From NCBI GenBank assembly GCA_946411735.1, contig CAMKFB010000009.1, positions 1-50,218 of the forward strand: a stretch of 50,218 nt of DNA, read 5' to 3'. Numbering within the stretch: position 1 is the stretch's first letter; each line of letters starts with the position of its first letter. Origin of the DNA: an uncultured Selenomonadales bacterium (GTDB lineage Bacteria; Bacillota; Negativicutes; Selenomonadales; Selenomonadaceae). Under the pieces are notes generated by a model. It searched no databases. It was given only the letters and a program-made list of their open reading frames with translations, and was not told where the DNA came from. Below, piece by piece: positions 49,866 through 50,218 of the stretch. The translations under genes and the position numbers were made by a program.

Positions 49866-50096
49866 TTGCCGCCGCTTGACATCATCATCGGGCTGATATT
49901 CATCATCGTATTCGGGACGGCGTTGGGGGCGCTGATATACCTGCCGATCGCGGACAAGGAGTCGCCGATGTCGCTGGAGAAATTGACGTACGACATCATC
50001 TGGCGCTACATGCCGGACTGGCTTTTATCGTTCGTGGGCTGCATCATCTTTTTGATCCTGAGTTTTATGTTGGTCTCGGGCGTGATGCGCAGCTAA
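49866..50096 (+). CDS. small two-segment membrane protein of unknown function
   Basis: I do not recognise this protein of about 76 residues. It has two hydrophobic segments (DIIIGLIFIIVFGTALGALIY and LLSFVGCIIFLILSFMLVSG) separated by a short charged loop (LPIADKESPMSLEKL). I chose the TTG at 49866, which has AAGGAGG nine bases upstream. A clear promoter precedes it. It lies directly upstream of what looks like an rRNA promoter. Confidence 0.65.
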   Translation: MPPLDIIIGLIFIIVFGTALGALIYLPIADKESPMSLEKLTYDIIWRYMPDWLLSFVGCIIFLILSFMLVSGVMRS

Positions 50097-50117
50097 AAAA
50101 TTTAAAAAAAAAAGCGC

Positions 50118-50218
50118 TTGACAAACAGATTGCCGATTGTTATCATGCGCAAGTCGTTTGAAGCGACACGCGTTCTTTGAAATCTAAACAATACATTTTG
50201 TGCGAGACGTTAATACGG
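50118..50218 (+). promoter_or_regulatory. strong promoter and leader, probably of an rRNA operon
   Basis: TTGACA (50118-50123) and TATCAT (50141-50146) are 17 bp apart, preceded by an A-rich run (50095-50113) like an UP element. Downstream GTTCTTTGAAATCTAAACAA matches the boxA-type leader found before 16S rRNA genes in Firmicutes. The 16S gene itself would start beyond the window, so this is an inference. Confidence 0.65.

Noticed and set aside
1-50218. Frequent AAAAATTTTT-like runs inside genes
   Set aside because: They coincide with Lys-Asn/Ile-Phe codons (AAA, AAT, ATT, TTT) preferred in this genome and with intergenic A/T tracts; I see no regular spacing or conserved flanks.
1-50218. Frequent GATC and CGATCG words
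   Set aside because: They fit the common codons GAT, ATC, TCG and CGA, and I did not count them. A Dam-like methylation target is possible, but there is no methyltransferase gene in the window.

Overview
The window is GC-rich bacterial chromosome with almost no spare space. Gene order is of Firmicutes type (remA-gmk-rpoZ-coaBC; rpsF-ssb-rpsR; dprA-topA-trmFO-hslV; a LytR-CpsA-Psr protein; a 3D-domain protein). It also carries lipopolysaccharide genes (heptosyltransferase, core-type glycosyltransferases, YrbL-like protein) and a methylmalonyl-CoA decarboxylase/epimerase/CoA-transferase cluster for propionate formation. That mixture points to a diderm Negativicute, probably of the Selenomonadales. 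This is inferred from gene content; no rRNA gene lies inside the window.

Layout. 1-3.4 kb: partial tRNA-Ser, MgtC-like and CYTH proteins, a divergent LCP envelope protein with a repetitive tail, and plsY. 3.4-7.7 kb: an operon reading leftward, dhaL-leuA-trpE-trpG. 7.8-9.1 kb: serS. 9.2-17.4 kb: a 3D-domain protein and a long leftward run, dapF, a decayed dapF copy, remA, gmk, rpoZ, coaBC, metK and a hybrid sensor kinase. 17.5-20.6 kb: rightward thioesterase, unknown membrane protein, thiolase-like protein, second unknown membrane protein. 20.6-24.2 kb: a polyprenyl diphosphate synthase broken by an in-frame TAG, then divergent DUF711 and HemW-like genes. 24.2-30.5 kb: rpsF-ssb-rpsR, hslV with a fresh 3'-end duplication, trmFO, a topoisomerase I-like protein that has lost its catalytic residues, dprA, and a 25-codon membrane peptide. 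30.6-33.4 kb: folB, yraN, comM and a non-coding repeat region. 33.4-37.7 kb: the methylmalonyl-CoA/propionate cluster. 37.9-46.5 kb: tagO/wecA, wecB and two leftward surface-glycan transcription units. 46.6-50.2 kb: a metalloprotease-like protein, a glutaredoxin, a TPM/zinc-ribbon pair, a small membrane protein, and a strong promoter with leader that looks like the start of an rRNA operon.

The most striking pattern is the 10-bp palindrome TCCGCGCGGA, often extended to GCTCCGCGCGGAGC. I counted 24 exact copies by eye, about one per 2.1 kb, where about 0.1 would be expected by chance. Most lie inside genes, usually in the frame that reads Leu-Arg-Ala-Glu, and two lie in terminator hairpins behind comM. 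The density and placement resemble DNA uptake sequences or the cyanobacterial HIP1 element, and the window also carries dprA and comM. Other points of note are the inactive topoisomerase I homologue in the normal topA slot, two separate tandem duplications of gene 3' ends (hslV, dapF), a hairpin-forming intergenic repeat family around the methylmalonyl-CoA decarboxylase genes, and a decarboxylase cluster with no beta or delta subunit.

Most promoters reported here are sigma-A type with 17-bp spacers, identified by eye. Start codons were chosen by Shine-Dalgarno position and family length.
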